Shown here one piece after another: positions 17,195-28,141 of a DNA stretch of 64,000 nt. Origin of the DNA: Franzmannia pantelleriensis (GTDB taxonomy: Bacteria; Pseudomonadota; Gammaproteobacteria; Pseudomonadales; Halomonadaceae); contig NZ_FNGH01000005.1 in the NCBI RefSeq assembly GCF_900102875.1, forward strand, positions 62,001 to 126,000, read 5' to 3'. The stretch's first letter is position 1. Every line of letters begins with the position of its first letter. The notes under the pieces were generated by a model. It did not search any database. It saw only the letters and a list, made by a program, of their open reading frames with translations, and was not told the DNA's origin. The translations under genes and the position numbers were made by a program.

Positions 17195-18163
17195 ATGGCA
17201 CATCTCATCGAGCAAATGGCGTACGTCGGCGACACCCCCTGGCACGGCCTGGGGCAACAGCTGTCGCGTCATCAACCGCTGGAAGTCTGGCGTCAGCAGG
17301 CCGGCATGGACTGGCATATCGAATCCTCCCCGGTGCGCTTCATAGCCGATGGCGCAGGTCACCTGGGCAGCATTCATTCTTTCCCGGAGCAGAAGGTGCT
17401 CTATCGCTCTGATACCCGGGCACCGTTATCGGTGGTCTCCCAGCGCTACAAGGTGGTCCAGCCAGAGGAGGTGCTGGAGTTCTACCGCGACCTGACCGAG
17501 TACGCCGGCTATGAGCTGGAGACCGCCGGGGTGCTTAAGGGCGGCCGCAAGTTCTGGGCCCTGGCCCGCAGTGGACTGGGCAGTGCAATCAAGGGCCAGG
17601 ACCAGGTCAACGCCTACCTCTTGCTGGCCACGTCCTGCGACGGCTCGCTGGCGACCGTAGCCACACCCACGTCGGTGCGGGTGGTATGCAATAACACCCT
17701 GACCATCGCCGTGGACGGCATGGCCCAGGGCGTGAAGGTGCCGCACAGCACCGAGTTCAACCCGCAGCGGATCAAGCAGCAGCTGGGTATCTCGGTCTCG
17801 CAGTGGGACGACTTCATGTACCGCATGAAGACGCTGGCCGAGCGCAAGGTCAGCCAGGCGGAAGTGAAGTCTTACTTCCAGTCGGTGATCTGCAACGCCG
17901 AGGAGCCGCTGGACGATCCTTCCAAGCTGCCCAACGTGCGGGCGCTCAACCGCGTCCAGAAGCTCTACCAGGGCGAAGGCCGGGGCTCGCAGCTCTGCAC
18001 GGCCCAGGGCACCGCCTGGGGCCTGCTCAACGCCATCACCGAGTACGTCGACCACGAGAAGCGCGCTCGCAGCAACGACTACCGCATGGACTCTGCCTGG
18101 TTCGGCCAGGGGGCGAGCCTCAAGGACAAGGCCCTGGCGTCGGCCATGGCGCTGATCGCCTGA
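17195..18163 (+). CDS. DUF932 (phage/plasmid-like) protein
   Basis: 322 residues. The start ATG at 17195 follows TAGGAG; an open frame upstream is not used. The protein begins MAHLIEQMAYVGDTPWHGLG, followed by VLYRSDTRAPLSVVSQRYKVVQPEEVLEF and RVVCNNTLTIA, which are hallmarks of the DUF932 family (the phage/plasmid-like TIGR03299 type). Such proteins are common on plasmids, integrative elements and phages beside recombination genes, but their biochemical role is not established. Here it heads the ERF-YqaJ-RadC group. Confidence 0.88.
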   Translation: MAHLIEQMAYVGDTPWHGLGQQLSRHQPLEVWRQQAGMDWHIESSPVRFIADGAGHLGSIHSFPEQKVLYRSDTRAPLSVVSQRYKVVQPEEVLEFYRDLTEYAGYELETAGVLKGGRKFWALARSGLGSAIKGQDQVNAYLLLATSCDGSLATVATPTSVRVVCNNTLTIAVDGMAQGVKVPHSTEFNPQRIKQQLGISVSQWDDFMYRMKTLAERKVSQAEVKSYFQSVICNAEEPLDDPSKLPNVRALNRVQKLYQGEGRGSQLCTAQGTAWGLLNAITEYVDHEKRARSNDYRMDSAWFGQGASLKDKALASAMALIA

Positions 18164-18195
18164 TCTTCATTCATTCCAATCCCATCACGGCATAG

Positions 18196-18219
18196 CGCCC
18201 GGCCCCCCAAGGCCGGGCG
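18196..18219 (+). terminator. Hairpin after the DUF932 gene
   Basis: Perfect 9-bp arms CGCCCGGCC and GGCCGGGCG, followed by TTTCTGTTT. It lies 20 bases before the next start codon, so it may attenuate rather than separate transcription of the cassette. Confidence 0.65.
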
Positions 18220-18239
18220 TTTCTGTTTCTGGAGGACTC

Positions 18240-18425
18240 ATGTCATCGCGATTGTCATTCGAGATCTGCCGCGCCCTGACTCAGCTGACGCGCCAGCTGC
18301 TGGGGGCCAATGAGCGTGAAACCCATACCCACGTGCTGGCCGAGGGCCGGATCTACCGCGTGGTCGTGTCGCTGGAGCCGGTCCCTGCCGAGCAGCTCCA
18401 TGAGGTCATCAACCGCTACCTGTAA
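18240..18425 (+). CDS. Small hypothetical protein in recombination cassette
   Basis: 61 residues with GGAGG six bases before the ATG, ending ten bases before the ERF gene start. The sequence (SFEICRALTQLTRQLLGAN, then THVLAEGRIYRVVVSLEP) suggests a short helix followed by beta strands. No family is recognised. Its good binding site and position support a real gene. Confidence 0.6.
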   Translation: MSSRLSFEICRALTQLTRQLLGANERETHTHVLAEGRIYRVVVSLEPVPAEQLHEVINRYL

Positions 18426-18435
18426 GGAGGCCAAC

Positions 18436-19197
18436 ATGGCAACCACCACTCAACCGATGCCTTCCCCCAAGCCATCTGGGCATAACAGCCAGGTGCCGAC
18501 GGACCCGCCACTGCAGGAGAGCACCGCGATCATCCAGGTGATCGAGCGTGCCGCCCTCAACCCGGAGGTCGACATCGACAAGATGGAGCGCCTGCTGCAG
18601 ATGCAGGAGCGCGTTCTGGATCGTCAGGCGCTGATGGCATACAGCGCTGCCATGGCGGCAATGCAGACGGAGATGCCGAGCATCGCCGAGCGTGGCCAGG
18701 GCAACAACGGTGCCTACGCCACGCTGGAGGATATCGTCGAAACCGTGCGTCCCATCATGCAGCGCCACGGCTTCGCGGTGAGCTTCCGAATTCAGACCCA
18801 GGAGCGCGGTATTCAGGTCACCGGGGTGCTGATGCACCAGGGAGGTCATCGCGAGGAGACCAGCATGCTGCTGCCGGCGGACGTCAGCGGCAACAAGAAC
18901 GCCGTACAGGCCTTTGGTTCATCCACCAGCTATGGCAAGCGCTATGTGCTGTGCGCGCTGCTCAACATCACCACCCGCGGCCAGGACGACAACGGCCATG
19001 GCGCCGCGCCCCCGGTGAAGGTGGTCACGCCATTCCAGGCGAGTCAGCTCAAGCAACTGATCACCGCCTGTCCCGTCACGACCCAGGAGTGGTTCGTCGG
19101 CAAGTACGGCGAGGTCGAGCGGGTACCCCGCAGCGACTTCGACAAGCTACGTGCCTCGCTGCAGAAGCGGGCCCTACCCAACCATCAACGTCACTGA
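18436..19197 (+). CDS. ERF-family single-strand annealing protein
   Basis: 253 residues, starting at the ATG after TAAGGAGG. ERF proteins bind single-stranded DNA and anneal complementary strands in phage and element recombination. The diagnostic region is RGQGNNGAYATLEDI followed by VRPIMQRHGFAVSF, and QAFGSSTSYGKRYVLCALLNI later (about residues 85-180). The C terminus (residues 190-253) is less conserved and may contact partner proteins. It is paired with a YqaJ exonuclease gene downstream, as Bet/Exo pairs are on SXT/R391 elements and lambdoid phages. Confidence 0.9.
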   Translation: MATTTQPMPSPKPSGHNSQVPTDPPLQESTAIIQVIERAALNPEVDIDKMERLLQMQERVLDRQALMAYSAAMAAMQTEMPSIAERGQGNNGAYATLEDIVETVRPIMQRHGFAVSFRIQTQERGIQVTGVLMHQGGHREETSMLLPADVSGNKNAVQAFGSSTSYGKRYVLCALLNITTRGQDDNGHGAAPPVKVVTPFQASQLKQLITACPVTTQEWFVGKYGEVERVPRSDFDKLRASLQKRALPNHQRH

Positions 19198-19253
19198 GCG
19201 ATCGGCGAGGGATACCCCTCGCCGCTATGCCGTCATGTCTCAAGGAGATCGTC

Positions 19254-19865
19254 ATGCAGATCCTGACACTGGACCAGGGCACGCCCGAGTGGCATGCCGC
19301 CCGTCTCGGTATCGTCACCATGTCCGAGCTGAAGACTCTGTTGGTCAAGGGCAAAGGGCCGGGAGGCTTCGGTACCGGCGCCATCAGCTACATGCATCAG
19401 CTGATCGGCGAACGTATCACCGGTGAGCCCTCGGATGCCTTCCAGGGCAATGCCCATACACAGCGTGGCCAAGAACTGGAGCCGGTGGCCCGGGAGCTCT
19501 ACCAGGAAGCCTCTGGCCTGCCTCGGCTCGAGCAGGTCGGCATCATCCTCAACCACGGGGTGGGCTATTCACCGGACTGCCTGGTGGACAGCCACGGCCT
19601 GGCCGAGATCAAGACCAAGCTGCCCAAGTACCAGATCGAACTGCTGCTGGACGGTGAGCTGCCCCCGGAGCACGTGGCCCAATGCCAAGGCGGACTGTGG
19701 GTCAGTGAGCGGGAATGGATCGACTTCGTTAGCTACTGGCCGGGTATGCCGCTGTTCGTCAAGCGCGCCTATCGGGACGAGGCGCTGATCCGCACCATCG
19801 CCGAGCGGGTCGAGGCGTTCTACGAAGAAATGGAGCGCCGCATGGCGCAAGTGATGGCGGCCTGA
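19254..19865 (+). CDS. YqaJ-family (lambda-type) exonuclease
   Basis: 203 residues from the ATG after AAGGAG (an open frame extends upstream but lacks support). YqaJ nucleases resect double-stranded ends to give 3' tails for the annealing protein. Visible: [17 protein letters not shown] at the N terminus, [20 protein letters not shown] with the metal-binding Glu, and the core [17 protein letters not shown], where D and the ExK residues form the PD-(D/E)XK active site. It lies 56 bases after the ERF gene, and radC follows after 11 bases. Confidence 0.9.
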   Translation: MQILTLDQGTPEWHAARLGIVTMSELKTLLVKGKGPGGFGTGAISYMHQLIGERITGEPSDAFQGNAHTQRGQELEPVARELYQEASGLPRLEQVGIILNHGVGYSPDCLVDSHGLAEIKTKLPKYQIELLLDGELPPEHVAQCQGGLWVSEREWIDFVSYWPGMPLFVKRAYRDEALIRTIAERVEAFYEEMERRMAQVMAA

Positions 19866-19876
19866 GGAGAGACACC

Positions 19877-20374
19877 ATGAACCATCGCAAGCTGAGTGCC
19901 GGCGAGACCGCCGGTACCTATCGCATCACCGACACTGTGACCGAAGCGGAGCTCTTAAGCATCGCTCAGGCCTTTGGCCGCCGCCGCCTGGCCCGGGGAC
20001 GCAAGATCACCCAGCCAGCGCTGGCGTTCGAGTACCTGCAGATCCTGCTGCAGGACTACGAGCATGAGGTGTTCAGCGCCATCTTCCTCGACAGCCAGCA
20101 TCGCGTGATCTGCTTCGAGGAGTTGTTCCGCGGCACCATCGACTCGGCTAGCGTCTACCCCCGTGAGGTGGTCAAGCAGGCTCTGGCGCACAACGCCGCC
20201 GCCCTCATCTTGGTCCACAACCATCCATCGGGTGATCCAGAGCCCAGCGACGCCGACCGGCGTATTACTCAGCGGTTAAAGGACGCGCTGACACTGATAG
20301 ATGTCCGGGTCATCGGTCATATCGTTGTCGGCATCGATAGCTGCGTATCGCTTGCAGAGCGGGAAGACCTATAG
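19877..20374 (+). CDS. Short RadC-like JAB/MPN-domain protein
   Basis: 165 residues, starting 11 bases after the exonuclease gene with GAGGAGA upstream. It has the RadC MPN+ core: Glu in [12 protein letters not shown], then [18 protein letters not shown] with the HxH..D metal-binding set (JAMM motif). The helix-hairpin-helix domain of chromosomal RadC is missing, as in the short versions carried by prophages and islands (YfjY/YkfG type). The biochemical role is unsettled despite the name. It closes the recombination cassette. Confidence 0.88.
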   Translation: MNHRKLSAGETAGTYRITDTVTEAELLSIAQAFGRRRLARGRKITQPALAFEYLQILLQDYEHEVFSAIFLDSQHRVICFEELFRGTIDSASVYPREVVKQALAHNAAALILVHNHPSGDPEPSDADRRITQRLKDALTLIDVRVIGHIVVGIDSCVSLAEREDL

Positions 20375-20417
20375 TGGCTTCTGCCTGGCAGGTCGCTACC
20401 TGTGGGCTACGTCATAG

Positions 20418-20450
20418 CGCCGGTGCTGTCCTCAGGGACGGCACCGGGCG
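20418..20450 (+). terminator. Intrinsic terminator of the recombination cassette
   Basis: A long stem (CGCCGGTGCTGTCC against GGGACGGCACCGGGCG) with a 3-base loop, followed after a few bases by a run of nine T (20463-20471). Confidence 0.75.
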
Positions 20451-20605
20451 TTGACGGGGGAGTTTTTTTTTCAGGGATGAACAGCGACAGATGCGTCGCC
20501 AAAGTGCATACCTGGCTAGCCATTACGTCGATGTGAGTCTTTTAGGGCCATGCACTGACACTGCCCTAGGCCTGGCTGGCCGACGCGGCACGGTTGCCCG
20601 ACCTC

Positions 20606-20645
20606 GCCATTTGCCATTCGCCATTCGCCATTCGCCATTCGCCAT
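20606..20645. repeat. Heptanucleotide tandem repeat GCCATTC
   Basis: Five full 7-bp units (the first is GCCATTT, the others GCCATTC) plus a partial GCCAT. They lie in the gene-free stretch 20375-20904 between radC and the IS element. No supported gene is seen in that stretch. Confidence 0.9.
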
Positions 20646-20904
20646 GGAATCATTGGGCGGCTGTTCCTTTGGCTGTCAGAGCCAATGGAGTACCTTTTGG
20701 GACATCGTACTGAGACTCATCCACTGCTGGTATGCGTGGCCCTGGCACCGCTGGAGGCCGTCGGCGGGATTGCGCCAAAGGCGCACACCATGCGCGGTCA
20801 GCGGTCACACTGTAAGCCTGACCTATGCCAGCCTCGAGATGAGGTCAGCGGGCGCTGCGCGATGAGTCCGTGCCGTAAATCACTCTAGGTGCTGCGGGTG
20901 AGAG

Positions 20905-22188
<1,284 letters not shown>

Positions 22189-22260
22189 ATGGCTGCGGCG
22201 GCACTCACCTTGTCCTAGATCTGGGCAGGCTGGTGCAGGAACGGGAAGAGGCGGGCAGGT

Positions 22261-22295
22261 GTGCTGCGTGCTGCGTGCTGCGTGCTGCGTGCTGC
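22261..22295. repeat. Heptanucleotide tandem repeat GTGCTGC
   Basis: Five perfect copies of GTGCTGC lie just downstream of the IS element and just upstream of the nuclease pseudogene. Confidence 0.9.
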
Positions 22296-22312
22296 ATGAT
22301 CAAATCTACCAC

Positions 22313-22690
22313 AGTGATACCGGCACTGTGGACTGCGGCGGCCAACGAGAGAGGGTGAGGCTCTACTGCATCGACGCCCCGAGATGGACCAAGATCCCTG
22401 TGGGGGGCAGAGCCGCGATTGCCTGTGCCGCATCACGCCGATCCAAGTGAGCATCGTCATTCAGTATCGCGATCACTATGGCCGTCTGATCGGCGAACTG
22501 TTCGATGGCGAACGCAGCTTCAACCTAGCGCTGGTGGAGGCGGAGCAGCGGTGGTGTACACACAATATTGCAGTGAGCGTGGCTACTCGGTGGCCAACCG
22601 GCAGGCCCGCCAGACGGGGCAGGCGTCTGAGCCGAGCCGGGGATGCAGCAGCGGCCGTGGGAGAGGCGATAGAAAAGTTGATATCGATCA
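22313..22690 (+). pseudogene. Remnant of an SNase-like (thermonuclease family) endonuclease
   Basis: Three reading frames taken in turn give a recognisable micrococcal-nuclease-type sequence. First VDCGGQRERVRLYCIDAP (frame from 22322), then YRDHYGRLIGELFDGERSFNLALVEAEQ (about 22465-22550), then VVYTQYCSERGYSVANRQAR and GQASEPS (to about 22640). RVRLYCIDAP and the YGR segment carry the usual active-site Arg and Asp positions. The frame shifts near 22440 and 22550, and the N-terminal part with the signal sequence is not recognisable. It is a broken gene between the IS element and the defence operon. Confidence 0.7.
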
Positions 22691-22783
22691 ACTTTAGCAA
22701 CTTGAACTGCTTATGATACACTCGGATAAAACGCAATTTCCTTATGTTATCAACCTGTTGAGGTTGCAAACCAAGGACTGTTG

Positions 22784-24298
22784 ATGGATTACGAAATATC
22801 TCCCCCAAGCGCGGCCTCAATGCTCGAGTCATTGAGAGCTTATGGGTATTCACTTAATTCAGCAGTTGCGGACTTGATAGATAATTCTATTACCGCAAGT
22901 GCAAAAAATATTTGGATAACATTAAGGTGGAAAGGAGAGTGCTCTTGGATATCCATCCGAGATGATGGAGTTGGAATGAATGAGGAGCAGCTGTCTCGTG
23001 CAATGATTGCGGGAAGCCAAAGTCCACTTGATCGTCGGGAGCGACATGACTTAGGACGTTTTGGTTTGGGGTTGAAAACCGCCTCCCTGTCTCTTGCGCG
23101 TGTGCTTACAGTAGTGTCAAAAGAAGAAAAAAACTCTCTAGCCATTAGACGATGGGATTTGGATTACATAGCCGAAGAAAACACAGATCAATGGAGGCTT
23201 CTCAAAAGCGCCAGAGAAGGTTCAAGAGAAAAGCTGAAAGACTTTGAAAGTCAGCGGTCCGGGACTGTGGTTCTTCTTGAAAATTTAGATAATCTTTGCG
23301 CAGGAACCTTAGAAAAAAGTCCGGCAGACCGTAATGAATTCTACCATAAAATTGATTCTCTCAATGACCACCTTGGTATGATTTTTCACCGTTTCCTCAG
23401 CACGTCAACTAGGCTGAGAATATTTATTAATGGTGAGTCAGAGGCCCATTTGGTTAAGCCATGGGATCCTTTTTATTCCAAGCATAAGGCAACTGAGCCA
23501 AAACCAAAATTACAAATTCCGTTCGGTGAAACGGTCACAGATGTCCAAGGCTTTATTCTTCCACACAAGGATATGCTTACTCCGGCTGAATATGAAGAAG
23601 CCGGTGGGCCGCTGGGCTGGAATTCTCATCAAGGATTCTACATCTATCGCGCGGATAGATTACTTGTCAGTGGGTCTTGGCTTGGGCTCCGAGATGGTAT
23701 CTCAAAGTGGCGTGCGGAGGAGCACTATAAGCTGGCAAGAATACGGATCGATATCACCAACGAAATGGACAACGACTGGAAAATTGATGTCAAGAAGTCT
23801 CTGGCTATTCCTCCGCACAATGTAGCGCTTTCCTTGGTCCGTTATGCCTCTACAGTAAGAGCAGAGGCTAGAGATGTTTTTGCTCACCGTGGCAAGTATG
23901 GTAAGCGTAAACGCAATGAAAAAGTTGGAAAGGTATGGCTTTCTAAACAGCTCCGAGGCCAGAACACCTATCGCCTTAATCGCGAACATCCGGTGATAAG
24001 GACATTTTTTGAAAATATCAGAGGCCGCAGAGATGAAGCGGAAGCGATTTTCAGGTTGATAGAAGAAACCGTTCCGGTAGAACAAATTTGGCTTGACTCT
24101 GCAGAGTCACCGGAAATGCGTTCTTCCCCTTTTGGATCGGCTCCAGAAAAAGAGGTCATTGACGCTGCGCGTACCTTTCTGGAGATGTTGCAAGGGGACG
24201 TTTCGACTCCGAAGAAGGATCTTATTGACGAAGTCTGTGAGCTGGAGTGTTTTGCAGACCACAAAGAAGTTATATATGCCCATTTTGGAGCCGAATAA
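22784..24298 (+). CDS. GHKL ATPase of MutL/MORC type (Mza-like defence protein)
   Basis: 504 residues from the ATG at 22784 (a TTG lies one codon earlier). The N-terminal ATPase has the Bergerat motifs: N box NSAVADLIDNS, G1 DDGVGMN, and G2 GRFGLGLKTAS, as in MutL, Hsp90 and MORC proteins. The rest (about 200-504) is a transducer-like region and a C-terminal extension of unknown fold. Iyer and Aravind linked such bacterial MORC-type ATPases to restriction-modification loci, and Gao and colleagues tested an mza set for phage defence. The DNA is visibly AT-richer than the host genes. It ends two bases before the Z1 gene. Confidence 0.9.
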   Translation: MDYEISPPSAASMLESLRAYGYSLNSAVADLIDNSITASAKNIWITLRWKGECSWISIRDDGVGMNEEQLSRAMIAGSQSPLDRRERHDLGRFGLGLKTASLSLARVLTVVSKEEKNSLAIRRWDLDYIAEENTDQWRLLKSAREGSREKLKDFESQRSGTVVLLENLDNLCAGTLEKSPADRNEFYHKIDSLNDHLGMIFHRFLSTSTRLRIFINGESEAHLVKPWDPFYSKHKATEPKPKLQIPFGETVTDVQGFILPHKDMLTPAEYEEAGGPLGWNSHQGFYIYRADRLLVSGSWLGLRDGISKWRAEEHYKLARIRIDITNEMDNDWKIDVKKSLAIPPHNVALSLVRYASTVRAEARDVFAHRGKYGKRKRNEKVGKVWLSKQLRGQNTYRLNREHPVIRTFFENIRGRRDEAEAIFRLIEETVPVEQIWLDSAESPEMRSSPFGSAPEKEVIDAARTFLEMLQGDVSTPKKDLIDEVCELECFADHKEVIYAHFGAE

Positions 24299-24300
24299 AC

Positions 24301-27138
24301 ATGGATAATCTCGACGAGCTTAAAGCGTCTGTTTCTAGCAATATACAGCTACTAAAGAAAAAAAATGGCGGGAAGCTTACAAAAGAAATGATCCATAAAG
24401 CTGTCGAAGTGGCCTTGCAGCTCTCGGGTGGTGACGACGACCCCGACATCAGAGACAAATTGATTGAGATTGCCGAGTTCAACAACAAAACATGGATGGA
24501 CTCTGCGCATACCATGACATCAGAAGACCGTAACTGGTCGGCATGGCTTACGAAGGCAAAACCAGAAATTTCATGGCGATACTGGGAGCGATATGCAGAA
24601 CTTCTGAGACAGAGCGGTTGGCCACCCAAGGTAATTGAAACACTTGATGAGACAATCGACGAATCATTAGGACAGCTAACCGACCCAAATCAAAAAGGAA
24701 GATGGGATCGAAGGGGGATGGTTGTTGGATCTGTCCAGTCGGGCAAAACCGCGAATTATACGGGTCTAATCTGCAAGGCGGCTGATGCAGGCTATAAGGT
24801 CATTATAGTTCTCGCGGGGTTTCACAAGAATCTTCGGTCGCAGACACAAATCCGTATCGAAGAAGGCTTTCTTGGCTATGACAAAAGTGAGCCCGGTAAT
24901 AGAAAACTGATTGGTGTCGGAAGGATTGCTTACGATCACAAGACACTCTCGCCAGATGCAGCTACAACTCGGGCTGACAACGGTGATTTCGTTGCGGCAG
25001 CGACAAAGAACTTCGCGAACAGTATAGATCGACCGTTGGTCTTCGTAGTGAAGAAAAATAAATCGGTACTGGAGAACCTCATCAACTATCTAGAGGGCGA
25101 AGGAAGAGCTCAGAAAGGCATAACAGATGCGACTGAACAGGCTCCAATTTCGAACATTCCCCTACTATTGATTGACGACGAATCCGATCAGGGTTCAATC
25201 AATACCAACAAAACGAACCTCAAGGATGCTGGCCAAGATAGTGATGAACCGCTGGATCCGGAAGTCGATCCAACGGTCATCAATGGCCTTATCAGGAAAA
25301 CTCTCAACACTTTCGAGCAATCGGCCTACGTAGCTTACACGGCAACTCCATTTGCTAACATTATGATTCACAAGGATTCGGACTCCAAAAAGTTCGGAGA
25401 GGATCTGTTTCCGAGAAGCTTTATCACGTGCATTCGCCCACCAACAAACTATGTCGGCCCTCAGAGGATGTTCGGTTACACCGATACTGAGACTGGACAG
25501 GAAACCGAGGGGTTGCCGCTCACCCGGGAAATTTCGGACTACGCGGACAGCGAGGAGCTGAATGAAAAAAATGGGTGGATGCCGCCGAAACACAAGAGTA
25601 GCCATATACCACTTTATCAGGGGCAGCCTGAAACTCCCCCAAGTCTCTATGAAGCGATCCTTTCATACCTGCTCGCATGTAGTGTCAGGATTCTGAGAGG
25701 TCAGGGCAATAAACACTCGTCAATGCTGGTTCACGTTACCCGTTTCACCGATGTGCAGAACAAGGTGACCAAGCAGGTCAAAGAAGTTTTGACGAGCGTT
25801 CGCCATTGCCTAGTTTATGGTGCAGACGATCCAAGCTTTTCTGCCTGGAAAGACCTCAATAGCATCTGGGAAAACGACTACGTCAAAACGACCGAGTCCA
25901 TCGCAGAAGAACGCTGCCCAGTGCATGAGTGGTCTGAGGTAGAAGAGGTCCTTCCAAAAGTTGTCCAGACTGTCGTCGTAAAGGAGATCAATGGAACCGC
26001 TGGAGACGTACTCGACTACGAAAGGCACCGAGAAAGCGGGCTCAACGTGATCGCAATTGGCGGTGACAAGCTTTCAAGGGGCCTCACCCTCGAGGGGCTA
26101 CTGGTAAGTTACTTCACGCGGCCCAGCAAAACTTACGACACTCTTATGCAGATGGGCCGCTGGTTCGGATACAGGGATGGTTTCGTCGATCTTACCCGGC
26201 TTTTTGCACCTAAAGAACTTATCAACTGGTTTCGACATATCTCGGACGCCGACACCGAACTTAGAAACGATTTTGAGACGATGTGCGCTGTTGGTGCCAC
26301 TCCGGAGAATTTCGGTCATAGGGTTCGAACGCACCCCCTTCTACAAGTCACCTCACCCGTAAAGATGAGAGCTGGCCAGAAGGAAAAGTGCAGTTACAGT
26401 GGCGACCTAATACAGACTATTGTCTTTGACACCCAAAAGACTTCGCGAGAGCACAATCTCGCCACGGCAAAAAAATTGATTCACGAGGCAGACGAGAAAG
26501 GAAGTTTCGATTCTAGCAGCGCCAATCACCGGCCAATCTGGCATGGCGTCCCGGCCAGATCGATCCTCAATTTTCTTGAGTCATACAAACCCGGTTCGGA
26601 AGGAAATATCAGGAGAGTTGATACCAGCCTGCTGGCAAAATATATCAGCGCCCAGAATACAAAGGATAACCTGTCGGACTGGACTGTCTTGGTATCAGGC
26701 ATCGTTCCAAAAGAACCAGAGTTGGCTCTCGATCTGGGGCGCTTTTCAGTTGGCCTTCGCGACCGTGGTGACAAGGCAACTACGAAGGAATATTTCCGTC
26801 CCGGCGTCATTACTGATCCTACAGATGAAAACGTCATAGATATCGGTGATGAGAATCGCGCGAAAGCGCTGGCTGAAAGACGAAAAATTGTGGAGCAGAA
26901 AAGTGGCCCTGAGGAGGCTGCAAAGGTCCAATCACCCGGAGGTCCACAATTGCGAAAATACCGCCCCAGTACCATAGGCTTACTGATCATCTATCCTATT
27001 GACCCAAAAGCCCACAAGCTTAGCTATATAGACGTGCCCTTCATGGGATTCGCAATTAGCTTCCCGGGAATTGATGGCGAAAACGACATCCCTGTTGAGT
27101 ACATTGTGAACCCGGTCGGACAGCAAACTAATGGCTGA
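24301..27138 (+). CDS. Z1-domain P-loop ATPase (Mza-like defence protein)
   Basis: 945 residues from the ATG at 24301, two bases after the previous stop. The helicase-like N-terminal half has Walker A in VVGSVQSGKTANYTGL (near residue 145), followed by KVIIVLAGFHKNLRSQT, and a Walker B-type LLIDDESDQGS. The Z1 domain follows, with NVIAIGGDKLSRGLTLEGL and TLMQMGRWFGYRDGF (about 590-650), where SRGLT and the Arg of MGRWFGYR resemble helicase motifs V and VI. It probably uses ATP to remodel or translocate on DNA within the complex. Its stop overlaps the start of the next gene. Confidence 0.92.
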   Translation: MDNLDELKASVSSNIQLLKKKNGGKLTKEMIHKAVEVALQLSGGDDDPDIRDKLIEIAEFNNKTWMDSAHTMTSEDRNWSAWLTKAKPEISWRYWERYAELLRQSGWPPKVIETLDETIDESLGQLTDPNQKGRWDRRGMVVGSVQSGKTANYTGLICKAADAGYKVIIVLAGFHKNLRSQTQIRIEEGFLGYDKSEPGNRKLIGVGRIAYDHKTLSPDAATTRADNGDFVAAATKNFANSIDRPLVFVVKKNKSVLENLINYLEGEGRAQKGITDATEQAPISNIPLLLIDDESDQGSINTNKTNLKDAGQDSDEPLDPEVDPTVINGLIRKTLNTFEQSAYVAYTATPFANIMIHKDSDSKKFGEDLFPRSFITCIRPPTNYVGPQRMFGYTDTETGQETEGLPLTREISDYADSEELNEKNGWMPPKHKSSHIPLYQGQPETPPSLYEAILSYLLACSVRILRGQGNKHSSMLVHVTRFTDVQNKVTKQVKEVLTSVRHCLVYGADDPSFSAWKDLNSIWENDYVKTTESIAEERCPVHEWSEVEEVLPKVVQTVVVKEINGTAGDVLDYERHRESGLNVIAIGGDKLSRGLTLEGLLVSYFTRPSKTYDTLMQMGRWFGYRDGFVDLTRLFAPKELINWFRHISDADTELRNDFETMCAVGATPENFGHRVRTHPLLQVTSPVKMRAGQKEKCSYSGDLIQTIVFDTQKTSREHNLATAKKLIHEADEKGSFDSSSANHRPIWHGVPARSILNFLESYKPGSEGNIRRVDTSLLAKYISAQNTKDNLSDWTVLVSGIVPKEPELALDLGRFSVGLRDRGDKATTKEYFRPGVITDPTDENVIDIGDENRAKALAERRKIVEQKSGPEEAAKVQSPGGPQLRKYRPSTIGLLIIYPIDPKAHKLSYIDVPFMGFAISFPGIDGENDIPVEYIVNPVGQQTNG

Positions 27139-28141
27139 TATTATCAACCGTATCCTCGAAACTTGGGAAAGCCTGCTTGATGAGCCAGGAGCAGGTTCTC
27201 AAAGCGCGAGATACCGAATCTCTGGTTCGCCCAGATTCGGAGCTTACCTCGCGATTCGTTTTGATGATAGGGCCCCGGTCCTCGAATTTGGACCGATCAC
27301 TCCCGATCTCTTGAAGGATGCTCCCCTGCCGTCAATCAAGGGAGTTGACTCTGATCTTTCGTATCACAACCAAGAGTTGTTTCTATCGCTAACCCTCAAG
27401 CAAAGCGCCGCAATTGACATTTTTCTGACGTTGGCTGCACGACTCTCCGATGATCTATCAGGAGTGGATTACCCGATTACAGGGTACAACGTCATCAGAA
27501 GAGTCCTGGTTGTCTGGAGAGCTTTCTTTTCTTCCGAGAAGAAAGTCCTTTCAGGTTCTGAGCAAACAGGCCTGGCGGGGGAGCTTATTCTTGCAACCAT
27601 GTTCATTGATAACGGCATTGAAGTACCCACTGTTATCCGAGCGTGGAAGGGCAGTGAGAGAAGCCATCATGACTTCCAGCTTCCTCTCGCTTCTGTAGAG
27701 GTAAAAGCCACTATCGCACACAACATTGAAACTGTTTCCATCAGCAGCTTGCGTCAACTCGATCCTACGGGGACCCAAAAGTTGTTCCTTGCTCAGGTGG
27801 CAGTGGACTCTCATGATCATGGCGACCAGACCCTGCCTCACCTGGTGTCGGACATTCGCCAACGCCTCTCATCATTCCCGGCTGATAGGCTCGAGTTCGA
27901 GGAGAAACTCCTTGAATCCGGCTACCGGGACAAGGATGAGTCCAATTACGCTCAGCGATCCTTTCAAGTAAGGAAAGTTCGCGCTTTCAGCGTCGATGAA
28001 AACTTCCCAAAGCTAACTTATGACACAATCCCCGAAGGGATCGTGGAGGCCGCTTACCAGGTCAATCTGGGCACAGTAGCCCTGCAAGCCCTCACTTTCG
28101 ATGACTTAATGCTAGCGATATCGAGTAACCAAAATGATTGA
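27131..28141 (+). CDS. PD-(D/E)XK nuclease-like protein (DUF4420 type)
   Basis: 336 residues; its ATG overlaps the Z1 stop by 8 bases. The likely nuclease core is HHDFQL followed by SVEVKAT (about residues 177-192), fitting the D...ExK signature of restriction-type nucleases. The N-terminal part (SGSPRFGAYLAIRF) and the C-terminal YQVNLGTVALQAL have no known motif. Members of this family sit between Z1 and AIPR genes in MORC-linked loci and are the presumed DNA-cutting component; cutting by this protein is inference. Confidence 0.82.
   Translation: MADIINRILETWESLLDEPGAGSQSARYRISGSPRFGAYLAIRFDDRAPVLEFGPITPDLLKDAPLPSIKGVDSDLSYHNQELFLSLTLKQSAAIDIFLTLAARLSDDLSGVDYPITGYNVIRRVLVVWRAFFSSEKKVLSGSEQTGLAGELILATMFIDNGIEVPTVIRAWKGSERSHHDFQLPLASVEVKATIAHNIETVSISSLRQLDPTGTQKLFLAQVAVDSHDHGDQTLPHLVSDIRQRLSSFPADRLEFEEKLLESGYRDKDESNYAQRSFQVRKVRAFSVDENFPKLTYDTIPEGIVEAAYQVNLGTVALQALTFDDLMLAISSNQND

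Noticed and set aside
20606-20645. CRISPR array
   Set aside because: The repeats are 7-bp tandem units without spacers. No cas gene or spaced repeat occurs anywhere in the window.
20491-20888. Open frames between radC and the IS3 element
   Set aside because: They run through the GCCATTC tandem repeat, have no binding site and match no family.
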